Shown in pieces: positions 45,133 to 57,600 of a stretch of 64,000 bases of DNA. Numbering within the stretch: position 1 is the stretch's first letter; each line of letters starts with the position of its first letter. The translations under genes were made by a program, and so were the position numbers. Source of the DNA: Symbiodinium natans (lineage: Eukaryota; Sar; Dinophyceae; Suessiales; Symbiodiniaceae); the NCBI GenBank assembly GCA_905221605.1, contig CAJNDS010002326.1:64001-128000 (forward strand), given 5' to 3'. Below the pieces are notes generated by a model. It saw nothing but the letters and a program-made list of their open reading frames with translations, was not told the DNA's origin and did not search any database.

Positions 45133-46230
45133 GTGCGTTGGGCTTCTCTCTCTTCTTACGTGAGCTCGCCTCGGGGCGTGGTCAAGGCCACTGCTTCCAA
45201 TCTGGGATCCGCCTTTCCTTTGGTCACCCAGCCGGGGTCTCCTCCCCTCTTGGCGTCCGGAGCTTCGGAGTGCTCCTGCGGGCAAACTCACCAACAGCCA
45301 CAATAAGAGATTTTGCACAAATGTGCTATGATAGGCTCTGAAGTCGCATTGGCTTTTTTGGTCTCCCTTTCTTCAGCAGAGGCTGAGCTGATCCGACTTC
45401 AAGTTCGCAAGATGGGGAAACAGGTGAAACGAAGTGACACGGCATGTCAGAGCCCCTGCCAAAAGTGATAGTCCCAGCAAGGAAGGGCTTCTCCCTGCAC
45501 AAGTGCCAAGGCCTTACATCAGCTTAGAGTGCAGCTCAAGAAGCTTGGCCGGCTTTTGCATTTTTTTGCATGGATACCATCAAAGCACCATCGCCAAAGC
45601 AGCTGAGAAACCGATTGCAGAAGCATCGCCAGCTTCGGCAAAAATACCAGAACCTGCCACTACTCCAGGCAAAAGGGCACCCCCGGGCTGACCCGCAGGT
45701 TTAGCAAAAAAAAGTATGGGCGCCGGCATTGTCGCCGTGGTTGTATGCATCCTCCTCTGTCATGTCGCCGATCGTGGACAATCGTGCCTGTCACTGAGCC
45801 ATTAGCGCCCTCAGCCCTCAGCCGGCAGGAAGTGAGAGAGCATGAGAGAGCAGTACACTCAGCAATTCATGGCTCGAGCACCCTCAGTCCGCGCGGCAAA
45901 GTTTGCTAACCCCCCCCCTTGCTTCAAGAAATGGCTGGAATTCTAGATTTCTTTAGCTTCGAAAACGAAGGTGCTGGAAACTCTTGCTTCACGGGGTTGG
46001 AGAAATCAGAGTTTTGAAGCACTCGTTCCTAAACTTCAGAAACTTAACTGGACGAAGCAATCGAGAATACCCTCACATTGTGGAGCTACAGCTTTCGAAA
46101 ATAAATTGGTTGCATAATTCAGAAGCCAGCGTCGAAACGCTAAGGAGCGGAGCAATGCCCCGCCATGTTCCTTTCCTCCCGCTTTGGTAGGCCGACCGGG
46201 TCCCCGCTATCTCCAGCGAACTCTGGCTAC

Positions 46231-46275
46231 ACGGAAAGTCACGTCTTCGCACGGAAAGTCACGTCTTCACGTCTT
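46231..46275 (+). repeat. Tandem duplication CACGGAAAGTCACGTCTTCG
   Basis: Two adjacent copies of a 20-bp unit, followed by a partial third (CACGTCTTG). No function is evident. Confidence 0.8.
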
Positions 46276-46910
46276 GTGGCATTTTCGTGTCTCCGCCCCA
46301 ACAAGTACGCAGCCCTGGGACTGATAAGCACTCTGTAACCTCGCAGGCCCTTGGGCCCATCGGAAGGCCGTGGAAGGCCACCTCACTCGAAAGCGGGGTC
46401 CATGGTAGAGGGTTCACCCAAGGGTGGGGGTGGGAAACAAGGCACTTAACTCGCCGTTATGGCTCAACTGACCCTGGTCCCAGGCCAGCACCCTCGAAAC
46501 GAAACCGTGTGTACCCAAGCTTGGGTCAAAGAGTCAAGGCTGTCATATGTGGCCTGCGTGACGGTTCCTTCAAGGTCGTGAGGCCGAGCGCAGATGTGAT
46601 GAACAGCAACCTCAGGGTAAGTTGAAGGCCAAGACCGAAACCTGACGAAACCTACTCAGCTGCTCTACAATACTTTTACGATGTTCAAAATCTGAGCACG
46701 AAGCCAGTCGAGCCAATCCACCAAAAATTTGGCTGCCGTCGGCATTCCAGACCTCGGAGCCTGGCGCTGAGATTCTGGAAAAATTGGACCAAGATCGTCA
46801 AGGCCAAGGCAGTCGCAACGCATGATCACAGCTGAGCTGCAGCGCAGCCACACCGGCGAGCTCCGGCTCCTGGCGCATATTTGCTCGAGACGTGCAGATC
46901 TCGTATGGCG

Positions 46911-49256
46911 TTACATGTCATGGCATGGCCTGAGCTCGATGACCGCACCACCAGCGCGCATGGCCCAAAGCCATGCCATTCCGGCGCCGTGTGCTGCCAC
47001 GAGGATATCCTGAGACACGTGTAAGATATTGAGTCGAAAGACTTTCATACATGCTGCAGTATGTACAGTGCTTGCGACTCTACTGCCCATTCGATGCCCA
47101 TTCGTGATGGGCAGGCCGAGCCACTACTCCCGTGAACATGCGAAACTGCTCCACCCACGGGACACCGTGCACAAGATTGTTGATGACCTTGACCTTCAGC
47201 TCTGCGAAGTTGCTTCGGACGAACTGCAGTACCTCCAGGCAACTTAAAGGGTCACTGGCCTCACTTGCTATGGCTTAGCTGCCTTGTTCCCTCTCGGTCT
47301 GCGGCCTCATCAAAGTTCTCAATTTGTCTGCCGTCCGCAGCAGGCCTGAATACTCCAGCGATGCAAGCAAAGGGACCAGCAGCCTCTGGGACTCTACACC
47401 TTGCAGCCGTGCCTTTGCAGCAGGGCCAGCTGCAAGCCTGGAAAGGGAGCTTCCCGGGACTTCGAGGCAAAGATTTTCTCAACTGCAGGGCCTGGCTGCT
47501 CAGTTGCACCCGAGTCTGAGGACCAGGAAGACTGCACCCATCGCTTCACCGCGGAGATCTGGTGGCAGGTCAGCTGGGGAGTTTGCAGGAAGAATCGCAT
47601 CGAAGGGAGACCCAGGACGACGTTGCTGTAGCTCTCACCGTGGAACTCTTGCAGAGGACGCGCTGGCTGCGATGAGAGCCACCTGAGGACTCCCGTATGG
47701 AGGCCCCCAGCAGCAAAGTGCCTTACATTCTTTGCGAGCTTCGGCCACTTCGTCTCCAAGAGGGACCACTGATCGGGCTCCGTGTGGCCACGGAAGTTGG
47801 CATCCAAGATGCGGCCCTTGGCTGTGGATTTGGCCCAGTCGATGTCCTCGTGGGGAAAGACCAAGGCCACCTCCAGCTGCGAAGCATCGATCCGCTTCGT
47901 GAGCTTGTAAAACCACAAGGCGGGAAGCCACCAATGCAGATGGTGCCAGGGATTTGCCTCCCACGCCATCGTGATGGGAAGAATCGCCAAGACGCGCTGA
48001 GTCTGAAGGTTCTGAACCGCCTCAGGGTCCTTCAAGATCTCGGCCTGCAGCCAGAATCGCCCCAGCTCGGTGCAGAGAGGCCCATACGGTCCATGCTGGA
48101 AGCTGCGACCCAATGGTCTTACGATGGCACCGCCGATGGTGGAAGCTCCAAGTTCATGTGGGCCACACTGATTCCATGAGTGTGGCTCTGGGTTCGGGAG
48201 CCGGGGAGCCCGATTCAGTGACGCCTTCCTCCAGGCCATGTGCTTCAGTAGGGTATGGTGGAGCACAACCGTCCTGGGCCGGCCCGCTCCAACCTCCCAA
48301 ACCAGCCTGGCATAGTGGAGGATGGCATCACGCGCAGTGAATCCCCAGTAGGCTGCGTCAACACAATCCCCAGCGAAGGTCGCGAGCTGGAAGATTCCCG
48401 CGCTCAGCATAAACGCTTTGCGCATGTCTTGCTCCAGTATGCAGGAGTGAAGCAAGATGATAAGGGTTGCAAGATTGCCAGGTACACACTGCGAGGAGGC
48501 AGCCATCAGCTGGATTGCTCTCGGATGCACCATGTCGTCATCGTTCCTTTCACAGCCTTGTAGACTGAGAGCATTATGTTGCCAGGAGGTGCCATTCAGA
48601 AAGGCCTGCAGAAAGTGGGACTGACCTATGCCGAGTTCCAGAAACTGCGAATTGGCTCGGGCAAAGAACTCGCCAGCCTCCACACAACGGCAGAAGTCTC
48701 TGTGACCCCAGGCCGCCGTGTAAACCCCCCGAAAACCTGACCAAAGGTGCGTCTCCCGGTTCACGAGGGCAAATAGAATAGCGGAACTCAGCCTCTTTCG
48801 CAGCCCATGGAAGACCACAAAGTACACCATGAAAGCTCGATACGCCGCGCTCATGTCTGGCAGCTCTGCAAGCCGGCCGCCAAAACCGTTTAGCCGGCTG
48901 GTATTCCTTAGAGACTCCAACTCATCCCGGGCTCCTCTGAGCAACGCGGCCGTCATGGCAGCAGCCCTGCCACGGCTTACGCGGCGGCGAAGCAGACCAC
49001 GGAGTTGTGCAGCAAGGTGCTTCGGAAGGCCTTCGAGCCCCGGGAAGCCCAGGTGCCCGTAGTTGAGGCTTCGGTAAGCGCAGCAAACCTCCTGCTCCTC
49101 AGTGGACAGAAAGCAACCCCCCGCGCCAGCGCCGGCGCCGTAGCAGCAGTGGGACCGCGCGCGGCCCTCCTTCCAGCAGCTCGACCTCTCCGGCTCCTGG
49201 AGCAAGTCCCTCCCCTGGACCAAGCCCAGGAAGCCCAGGAGGATGGTCTCCCGCAT
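46911..49256 (-). CDS. GT61-family glycosyltransferase (DUF563), secretory pathway
   Basis: Glycosyltransferase of the GT61 type, which transfers sugars (xylose, GlcNAc, arabinose in known members) to glycans or proteins in the ER/Golgi. Exon 1 (49256-47400) encodes a signal-like N-terminus (MRETILLGFLGLVQG), a long unknown region of about 400 aa, then the start of the domain (NPWHHLHWWLPALWFYKL, SNVVLGLPSMRFF). It ends at a GT donor (47399). The next exon(s), ending at 47128, give DGRQIENFDEA and EVLQFVRSNFAEL...VPWVEQFRMFTG. A 118-bp GT-AG intron (47127-47010) leads in phase to DILVAAHGAGMAWLWAMRAG, the conserved HGAG motif, then IELRP and a stop at 46911. The acceptor after the first intron is not resolved, and the C-terminus may continue by another splice. 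The unknown N-terminal region is longer than usual for the family. Confidence 0.75.
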
Positions 49257-49489
49257 GGCTCTTCATCCTGCTAATTTTCACGGCCCCGGAGGGCGAGTGG
49301 AGAAATTGAAAAATCCTCTTTCACTCTTCCATTTGATCTGAATCGCTGCACAACGGCGAAGCTGATTTCTCTGCCACACAGCCCTGCAACAATGCTGCTT
49401 GCACGAGCCGCAAGTTGGCACTGCCTATAACTTTATGAAAAGACTATGTTGGCGCGCTTCTCAGAATTGAGCTACTGGAAGGCTCTACC

Positions 49490-49655
49490 GGACTCTACCA
49501 CATGCCCTTGACTCGTGGCTGACCCGCAGTCCTGGATCAGCGCAAGGAATCGGTCCAGGTCTGCGCTGAGCAGGAAGCCTCCCCGACCCATGCCACTGCC
49601 AGCCGCCATCTCCTGCAACAACGCTTCAAGAGCTGGCGTTGGCTGACATGCGTTG
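49490..49655 (-). other. Candidate exon, unidentified
   Basis: Minus-strand segment LLQEMAAGSGMGRGGFLLSA then DLDRFLALIQDCGS looks coding (balanced, helical) but no family is recognised. It lies upstream of the GT61 start and may be the end of the next gene. Confidence 0.3.
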
Positions 49656-51014
49656 GCACTTCAGAGGCTGGTCAAGCGCCTGGTAGCACCGTAGAATCTT
49701 CTCTTCTGTGCTAACCTCCCACAGTGAGGATTCTTGTTCCCCCTAACCCTATGTCCACCAACCTGTCTGGGAGGAGAGGATGTACATTGGGCTTTAACAG
49801 CGCAGGGCTAGCAGTAGTGCCGTGAGATCAGCACGATTAGAGCCAAGGCATGAACGTGAGATTCGTCCAACAGCCGAGAGACCAAGCGTGAGATGGAAAG
49901 GGCAAGGTGTAAGCCAGATGTCTCTGGGCACTGTAGAAATCCTATCACCCGGAAACCTTCCCGAAACCTTACAACTATGGGCTATGCAGGTGTTGCTCTT
50001 TGAGCTCAAACCCTTTTTTCACGTGGGAGATGGCCATCTCTGCAACACCGTGCCTGGAGTCTCCGAATCTTTGCTTGGCCGTTTGGCGGCGCCTGAAAAA
50101 GGTGACGCTGCAGACTTACACGAAGCTCTGCAATTCTGCAATCCTATAAGCCTAAGCAGCCCTGCAACAGATAGCCAGACACCTTGAGCGCTTTAGGCAA
50201 GCTCTCCTTGTAGCACGAAAATGCTCCAACCTGTCACTTGGGCTTGACGGATTGAAGGGTTTGGCCGGTGCCGACGCCGACCAGTGAACTCACTTTTCTG
50301 TCTGCCTGGGACTCACTCAACATGGCTTCTCCACGTCTCCGAGCACGCTCCCAAACGTCTTTGTTGAACCTGTCGGCTACTTCTTAGGACTTGCAGTGCG
50401 AATCTCCCAGAGCCTCTCAACATGCCGGCAGGGCATCGAAAAATCGATTCGCGCATCTCCTCAGGATGCTCAGCTGCCATATGCTGCAGAGGCAAGACAT
50501 GGACAACTCTTTGCCGTCCTTCCCGTATTCGTGGGGCGCTGGCAGCAGCCTCCATACCTCTTCAAGCACTGTCAGCCCCAAGAATGGACACAGCTCCACG
50601 CAGACCTTCGTCTGAGATTGGCAACTCTGATCTCTGCTTGGTAACCTGACACAGACGCACACAGAGCCAAGCAAACACGCTGATTGATGACTCGTTGCCT
50701 GTGCTATGTTTAGCACCAGTATACTTCGAATTTCCAGCTCGTCTCTGTCAGCTTTCCAGCCTGCACGGCTTGAAAAGCCTTTGCCGCGGCGCTTTGCCTT
50801 CTTGGCACCTGCTCCGTCTCCAGTGCTGGGCTCCTCGAGCTCGCGTTCGTCAGATCTCTGCAGCAACCAAGGGTGACCATACAAGAGAAGGCTGCTGAGG
50901 CCTTTGCAGACAGAAAGCAGCATCTTTGGCTGACCTTGCTGCACGTTTGCTGCGCAGACCCTGTTCTAAACCAAGGCCAGCGAAGGGCAAGATATGGCAA
51001 ATAACAGTGGATTT
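49656..51014. other. Region with doubtful coding segments
   Basis: Minus-strand segments near 50890-50730 (basic, KKAKRRGKG) and 50610-50480 (LTVLEEVWRLLPAPHEYGK) may be exons. No family is recognised and no splice sites are fixed. Confidence 0.2.
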
Positions 51015-51506
51015 TTAAGTGCAAAGCTGGGGATGGGCATCGCCACCATCGCTTGTTGCTGAGGCTTGAGAGGAGGTTCCATGCGAAATCTCTGTCTGGG
51101 CTGAATCAACAGAATCAACCAGATAGTTGGGAGAGCTGGCAGAAACGCTCTGCCTGGGCTGCGAGCTCTCGCAGCAAGCACCCGGCCTTTGCGGGTTGCT
51201 CGCACTTGTCACCTTGCACGCCCACTTGGTGGCGTCTACGCCTTGAAAGAGCGCGGCAGCTTGGCTTTCGATCGCCTTGCTGGCGGCCAAAGCCTCCAGC
51301 AAAGCCGCCTCCGCTGTCTCTGCCGCTTGCGCAGTATCGCACTCGCCTGACCCACCGTCCCCAGTAGCCCTCAGGGCCTTCACAGCTTTGACTGCCTCGA
51401 GGCCCTTTCGACTTGCAGAGATCTGCCGGTCCCAAGCCCCCAGAACCAACTCCAGCGAAGACAGCAAGCTTTGTACTTGTGGAAGCACACCATCACAAGC
51501 CATCAC
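51015..51506 (-). CDS. Hypothetical protein exon, Ala-rich helical
   Basis: A 163-aa open stretch. The first 100 residues are Ala/Glu/Lys-rich and helical (coiled-coil-like, VKAVKALRA..., AETAEAALLEALAASKAIE), the rest Ser/Gln-rich. No family is recognised. It could be one exon of a larger minus-strand gene with segments at 50.4-50.95 kb. Confidence 0.35.
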   Translation of the reverse strand: MMACDGVLPQVQSLLSSLELVLGAWDRQISASRKGLEAVKAVKALRATGDGGSGECDTAQAAETAEAALLEALAASKAIESQAAALFQGVDATKWACKVTSASNPQRPGACCESSQPRQSVSASSPNYLVDSVDSAQTEISHGTSSQASATSDGGDAHPQLCT

Positions 51507-52950
51507 TCAAGCCATCACCATGCGAAGGCTCCGAGACAAGCGGTCGGGGGGAAGAGTATGGAAGGATATGGGGGGCCTCTCAAGGGTGGAGTTAAGCCTC
51601 AAGCTAAGTGGAGGAATTGCCGCTCTCAAATTCCTCAAGGTCATGACGAGCTGATTATGGCCAGAGTGCCGCGTCAGAATCGCAGCTCGCACAAGAGAGC
51701 AGCAGTGCAAAATGCCATGATCAGCTTCCAAGGCATGTCCAAGCTTTTCACTCTGCGCTGCCACGGATGCCCCTTTTGGGGCCCGCTCGACCTGCACGCG
51801 CGGGTCTTGGTGCTGAGCTCGGTGCATGCAGCAATTGTACCCGTGCAGAAGTCTGCGTTCGTGCTATGTGCCAGCCTTCACTCAAGACATCGCATTACAG
51901 AAGAAGGCTAGCTCAACTATGCCCAACTGCCCTGTTGAACATGTCTTGCGTCAGGCAAGGAAACTTGCCGGGCCTTCAGGCTTGAAAGGCCAGCTCGTGC
52001 TAACTCTGATTCAACCTTCACGCAGTGCATTCAGCGCATTCTGTGCGCTGAGGTGACACTCAACAAACTGTCGAGCTCCCTGCCGCATCTTCAATGGCTG
52101 TGCGCCTGGGCTGATAGTCAAAGGCCGTCGTAATCTCGGCTGGGGGAGTACTGGGGGCAAGACAGCGACGCCACGGAGCGGGAACTTCTCTTTGACCTGG
52201 CTTTTGGGAACTCTCGTAAAGTTCCGCTTAAGACCGCTAGCTCAAACTTCTTGAGTGTCATTGAGAGGGCGTGTCCCGTCGCCTCGCCTCTCCGAGGTCG
52301 TTCTCGCCTGTCAACGTCGAAGCAGCTCAACACTGCCTGCGGACCCACGGAACACTCGTTCCCCTGCCTCGCTGGCTGCACTTCGTGCTCGAGATGGTAC
52401 ACCTGCAGACAAGGAAGCGCCGAAGTGTGCACCGGCCTGTCCATGCTGAGGTAGCCACTCACACCCGATACAGGGCGGCTCCCAGATCCCTGCAGACATA
52501 AGCTGCTACAAGCTGCCACAAGCTGCCACACAGCCTTCATTTATGGCCAGAGCCTCCAACGTGGCGTCAGCCTTGACAATGACAGCGATCGCATTGCTTT
52601 GAACTGGCAATACTGAAAGAGTTTAGCAACTCTTGCAAAGCTGAGTTGGCAGCTCCATCGGCTAGGACCTGTCGGAAGAAAAGGGTGGCGTGGCGCATGT
52701 TGAACTACCGTACGTTGTGATGCTTCGGTGCCCCTTTCGCATTGTGCCGGCCTCCTGTGCAGAACGCCCAGTGTTGCGAAACCTGTCCCAGGACCTGTGT
52801 GGACACCACACGGAGGTTGCTCCGAGTTAGGTCGCCGTCGCGGTCATGTAATAGGGTCCGGGATGGTCCAGGATTCCTGATAAATAGGTGAGCCGCAACA
52901 TTGAATAACCCTCACATCCCGATTCAACCTCTCAAAATCTCCAAAACTGA
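51507..52950. other. No gene identified
   Basis: Open frames on both strands are short and compositionally unconvincing. A minus-strand segment near 52290-52170 (MTLKKFELAVLSGTLREF) may be an exon. Confidence 0.2.
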
Positions 52951-53180
52951 GCTCTCAACCGGTGGCCGGCTATTTCTGGAATGGCCACTGCCCGCTGAGT
53001 GCTGATTGCAGAGACCTGCAGCAGCGGCTTGGGCACTCAGGATTCTGAGCTTAGGGTGCACAGCCTTGTCGTTGTTGTAGGGATCGTAAACTCCTGTGTC
53101 GCCATCCCTCGGAATCGCACCTGTGCCAGGGCTTTGGCCCACAGATGGTGCTAAGGCCGAGACCCCTTTGCGCAACTCCG
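52930..53180 (-). other. Candidate exon, unidentified
   Basis: Minus-strand segment containing GDTGVYDPYNNDKAVHPKLR and ILSAQAAAAGLCNQH; amino-acid composition looks coding. No family is recognised. Confidence 0.25.
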
Positions 53181-54729
53181 AAAATCCTTGCCGGCGGAAC
53201 CCGATCCAAATCGGCCCAGGTAGTAGTTCCTGAGCTACACAGGGAACAGAACGCTGGCTTTGGCAAAGACGGTGCAAGACTGGGCTTCTTTGAGAGGCGG
53301 CCTGCGGCAGCGATTCTCTTTGAGGATGGCATCCTTGCAGCGAAGAACCCACGAAATGGACAGGACTGGTCTTTGAGTGGGGGAGCACGAGACGCAAAGG
53401 CACTTCACTCTCCAGGCAGCTGGAAGCTGGGGCAAGCGACCCGCCACACCAGGGTCGATGTCACCTCTCAGCACCCGCTTCATTCAGCATTGCTGGGCTG
53501 CACTCCATGAATCCAAGGGACACCGGACATTGCGCCGACCCGTAGCAGCGTCGGCTGCCGGCGGAGGCGTGGGAAATGTACGAAATGTACTCGTGTATTT
53601 GGCCGATGATACCCTTTCTTGCGAGCTGTCGGTGCTAAAGGCTGTTGGCGCTCCCTATGCATCTGGACATCGAACCTCTCAACAGCTGTCGACGTATCCC
53701 AATCAAGCCATCACCAAGTATAGCTGCCTTGAAGCTTACAAATCAGCATCACAAACATGAGCCCAGCAGCTGCTCTCTTTTTTTCCTGGAGCAGGCTCTG
53801 ATCTGCGGCTAGGCCGTAATCCAGAGACGTAATAGGGAGCTCTTGCAGGCTGACTGCAGACCTGAAATCTTAGTCCTCCATCTGGGATTCTGGGCTGCTG
53901 CATGAGACTCCTTGCGTTAACAAGCAGCGCAGCAAACTTTGGCTAGCATGGCTCAGGATTGATTCAGATTCCTGGGGTTAAACCTGGTCAGGCAACGCCG
54001 GGAACGTCTTGCCACAAGATTGCAAGACCAGAAACTGAACGATGGCACAGATGTCATCTTGCCTCACCCAGGAGCTTCCGAGCTCCAGTGACTTGGAGGC
54101 CCGACGCCTGGCGCTGTGCAAAAAAACATGGCTCCCTCCCGTGAAATCTGCGCACCTCGGCTGCCGACACGGCCTTCTCGATGGCCGCCTTCTGTGCCCT
54201 GCAAGGGGCACGCTGCTAGGCAGGTGAGCTCTACCCTGCTTGACACTGCTTGCATCATACCTCTGGGCCATCTGGGCCTGACGGCCGTGAGAATCGAGCC
54301 CTTCAGAGCATCGCTGCCTTCCATTCAATGGTTCAGGTCGGGCTGTGGGAGGAGCATTCGGCCCTTCAACTCTTCAACTCAAACCTGGATCTGAGCCCGA
54401 GGCTCTTCAGCATGGCGAGTAGCAGGAAGGAACAGCGGCTGCACGCCGCCGCTGCCAGGTGTGACCTTGGGGGGATTTGGGGATTTTTGGGGCCCCCAGC
54501 CTGGCTCCTCTGGCTCCGATGGCTCCTACGGCTCCTATGGCTCCGGCTGCAGGCATCGTTCCCAAAGGGGATGCGCCAGCTTCGCCCCCTCAGCACTTGA
54601 CTGGTTGGGATCTGATTCGCAGGATCACAGCTCACGCGCTCAAGGTGCCTGGTCAGGATCCAGCTTCATCAGAACGAGGAAGGTGTTGACTACCGTGCCG
54701 TCGTTCATCAATCCCAAGTTCTCACCGGC
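53181..54729. other. No gene identified; doubtful exons
   Basis: A minus-strand segment near 54200-54030 (AQKAAIEKAVSAAEVRRFHG) may be coding. Otherwise nothing is recognised. A Ser/Tyr/Gly-rich plus-strand frame near 54510-54560 reflects repeated GGCTCC words. Confidence 0.2.
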
Positions 54730-55020
54730 GGCCTGGCGATTGGCCCGAGACACACGCTGCTCCGCAGCATGCGGCACCAGGGTGACTGGGCCTCCTTTTG
54801 CGCGGACGCCAAGAGCGCCTCCACTAGCTGGGCATCCCAGTCCGCTGCCAGGTATGCTGCGAGGAGGTCCTGTCGCATGGTTGGGTGGACATGAGGCGGC
54901 GATTCCAGAAATCACAGGATCCGACTCGCCGCGCTGTGCCTTCGCGTGCTTGTCTCCCGCGGCCTTCAGGGGCTCCTTGATCAGCGCGCTGCGAATCGCC
55001 GGCCTGAAGTGAAGTACGAT
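54730..55020 (-). other. Candidate exons, unidentified helical protein
   Basis: Minus-strand segments AIRSALIKEPLKAAGDKHAK (about 55005-54945) and MRQDLLAAYLAADWDAQLVE (about 54880-54820, continuing ALLASAQKEAQSPWCRML) read as alpha-helical coding sequence in different frames, as expected of two exons. No family is recognised. Confidence 0.3.
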
Positions 55021-56120
55021 GAAGTGGCATGAGATGCAGAGGGCCAAAGGTCGAAAGGGCACTCTCGATGGGACGCCTTCCATTTCGGCGTGGCAAGGGG
55101 TTCATAAGGGCCCGGCTTCAGGGTGCGAAGAAGCTCCTGGCGCCGTGCCTCCGGGGCCTCTTGAACACAACACTCCAGCTGCTTTTGGTTTCTTGCAGGT
55201 TCTGCACGCCTTCAATGAAGTTGGAGATGGCAGAGTCGCACACTGACGCCTCATTTGTGACATTCGCCCACATTCCGCGCAGGGATATATCAGTCTATGT
55301 ACTGGGTTCCATCTGGGATCGGAACTCGTACGGGGAGAAGAAGTGCTTGTCATTGGGCCTCGATGTCTCGGTGTCGCAGCATGAAAAGCATCAAAGAGCA
55401 GCATGAGGGCAGCAGCTATATACGTGAAGGTGCATGATACAGTGAAAGAAGCTAAGTGACGCCGTGAGACGTGAACACAAAAACGAGCGCAAAGAACGAA
55501 AGCCAGGCGACATGCACCCCAAGAAGCAACCGAGACAGGGGAGTGTTTAGACGCACGTGTTTTTCTTGCTCCTGGACTCATTCGGCGGAATCTTCAACAT
55601 CGCAGATTGAATCGGCAGATATACTAACTTAATGCACATGTTGACTCCGCTGGTTCCTTGCATTCGCTCGCAGACAACGGTTGATTCAACACACTGAAGC
55701 ATCAATGCTTTGCACTGGGTCTGTAGTACAACATGCCTGGATACCTGGCCATTGACATGCACTATAGTCTGCTTCATGGCCTTCAGTCGTATTTAGTTTC
55801 GCAGTGTCCCTGATACTTGAGACTGATGCTGCATGGTAGTATTCTCCTTGCTCAAGACAAGAAGCGTCATGATTCTAGCTGAATAGAGACACAACAGGGC
55901 AGCGATACGCATGCTGCAATACAATCAAGCTCGCTCGCTCATTCCTGAATATAACAGGTAACCTGGGCTACGAAGTGGACCCTGCTGATCCGAATTCAGA
56001 TGCCCCTTATGAGCCACAGTTCCTTGAAAGGCCTGAATCATAGGGCTCTCTTCAGGGGGGGTGTCCTACGGGAGTGCGGTAAGTATCCCAGCGTTCCTTC
56101 AAACTCCTTGGCCAAGTCAC
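55021..56120. other. No gene identified
   Basis: A Cys-containing minus-strand segment near 55280-55180 (CAECGRMSQMRRQC...CRTCKKPKAAG) recalls a zinc finger but lacks a full pattern. The rest shows nothing; it may contain 3' exons of the PUM3-like gene. Confidence 0.2.
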
Positions 56121-56745
56121 TGCAGAATCCAGGCCAGGACTTTGTGACCATACTTGTCAAAGCACAGCTCGGCCATCTCCTGTCAGCGGCAGGAGCGGGC
56201 TCCAACACGGAGTAGGGCGTCGGTCGGGCGGGACTCCCGTACTAGCACAGGATTTCTTTTCCATCCTTGATCCACTCAGCCAGCATCGTCTTCGAAAGCA
56301 TCACCGTGTCATCGATCGTGGTGGCCAATCGAATCATGACCTGAAAGCCCACGCCTTCCAACACCTTCCACGCCTTCCATGCCTGCGTCCCGTGGTTTCA
56401 TGGCATGCCTAGGCCCCCGAGCCACATAGTCCACTGCATTCATAGCCAAGGCGGCGAACTTGCCCTTCAAATCCTTGCAGAACGCCTCCGATGCGCGAAA
56501 GGCAAGACCAGGGCGGACGATCTCATCCAACGCTGCCGGCCTTTCTTTGCTTGGCATTCGCCACACCCAGAAGTCTAAGCAAAGCCTGGTACGGACCATG
56601 CAGAGCATCGAATGCAACAAAGCGAGGCATGGAGGCAGACGCCTCTGCACCAGGCTTCGAGGACAGCAAGTAGGCTGCCCCATCCTGGTATGCAGAAGTA
56701 GGAAAAGGGTCTGGAGCAGGGGGCGGGCTCCCTGCATGGTAGTCA
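56121..56745 (-). CDS. PUM3/Puf6-like RNA-binding protein (PUF/CPL domain), partial
   Basis: Minus-strand exons in order: about 56715-56540 (AAYLLSSKPGAEAS..., LHGPYQALLRLLGVANA), about 56530-56390 (LDEIVRPGLAFRASEAFCKD, then LKGKFAALAMNAVDYVARG), 56346-56250 after a CAG acceptor (VMIRLATTIDDTVMLSKTML, AEWIKDGKEIL), and 56183-56121 (MAELCFDKYGHKVLAWILQ). The IDDT-x-LSK-x-ML pattern, followed by DKYGHKVLAWIL, fits the CPL/PUF-repeat part of PUM3/Puf6 proteins, nucleolar RNA-binding factors in ribosome biogenesis. The N-terminal exons match less clearly. The C-terminus was not found. Family assignment is by motif only. Confidence 0.5.
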
Positions 56746-57060
56746 ATCGCTGGCTCTGTTCTTGATTCTTGAATGCTTAAACAAGAGCTGGAGGGAGAAA
56801 AACATGTAACATGAAATAGTCGTAGTTGACTCAGGGGATTTTTTTGCGAGTGGAGACACGCGGCACTGCTCTCCGCTATATCTCGATTTAAGTTTCCACA
56901 CATGTGTGGCCTCACTGCGGCTCAAGCTTGTCAAACTGCTTGCTGTGTTCCACATGACCACGTGAGTCACATAAGCGATATGAAGCAGTCAGAAGACAAC
57001 CAACCCCCACCAGCCCCACCCGCCCATGAGCTGCCGTGGTGGTCTTCAACCACAGTTGAC

Positions 57061-57243
57061 CCAAAACCCTAAAACCCCAAACCCAAAACCCAAAACCCTA
57101 AACCCTAGCACCAGGATCATAAGCCTTTAAGACTTATGGATTTTTCTCGGGGGGTTTAAACAATAAACCCTTAAACCCTCAAACTTCAAACCCGCAAACC
57201 CTAGAACCCTAAAAACCTTAAACCATAAAATCCTAACCCCTAG
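57061..57243. repeat. Degenerate telomere-like block (AAACCCT type)
   Basis: Two clusters (57061-57108 and 57160-57243) of AAACCCT/AAAACCCC units, C-rich on the plus strand. Both end with CCCTAGCAC or CCCCTAGCAC, so the two halves look like a duplication. Confidence 0.8.
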
Positions 57244-57557
57244 CACATCCGAGATCATGAGATTTCTCTTTTCATATTTTCGACTTGGGTGCGAGGCATT
57301 TCTGGCTCACAGCTTTCTTGCCTTCGACTCAGGTGAGGTGACTAAGATGTTCATGCGTAATACTCGTATTTACTGTACTCTTACTCTGGTTGTTATTGTT
57401 AGTATTTGATTTCTGTTCTTCTTCGCATTTTGATTCTTATTGGTCGCATTTTTTTCGAACAAATCTTATGTTTTTTCTTATTCCGAAAGTCACAGACCCC
57501 GTTCGACTGCATGAGCCCCTCCAAACTGGACCTGGTGGCTGCTCTCGCTGCCTCGCT

Positions 57558-57600
57558 TTCTCTCTCTCTCTCTCTCTCTCTCCTTCCCTCTCTCTCTCAT
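57558..57600. repeat. (CT)n microsatellite
   Basis: CT runs with one CCTTCC interruption. Confidence 0.9.

Larger units (their letters stand above)
42256..46910. other. Gene-poor stretch
   Basis: No gene is identified. A minus-strand segment near 43800-43680 (WLGLGPHKAEAYQSKKDW, then RWSDNGLQYCATDS) vaguely recalls a C-type lectin loop but is not enough for a call. Contains a CT microsatellite (43469-43490), a GGGTTGA/GGGTCGA array and a 20-bp tandem duplication near 46231. Confidence 0.3.
56746..57600. other. Upstream region with telomere-like blocks
   Basis: No gene recognised. It contains telomere-like sequence and a CT microsatellite, described separately. Confidence 0.35.

Noticed and set aside
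47401-49062. Plus-strand open frames across the GT61 region
   Set aside because: Antisense to a long minus-strand frame with signal peptide and family motifs.
55180-55280. MYND-type zinc finger on the minus strand
   Set aside because: Cysteine spacing does not complete a MYND or other known finger pattern.
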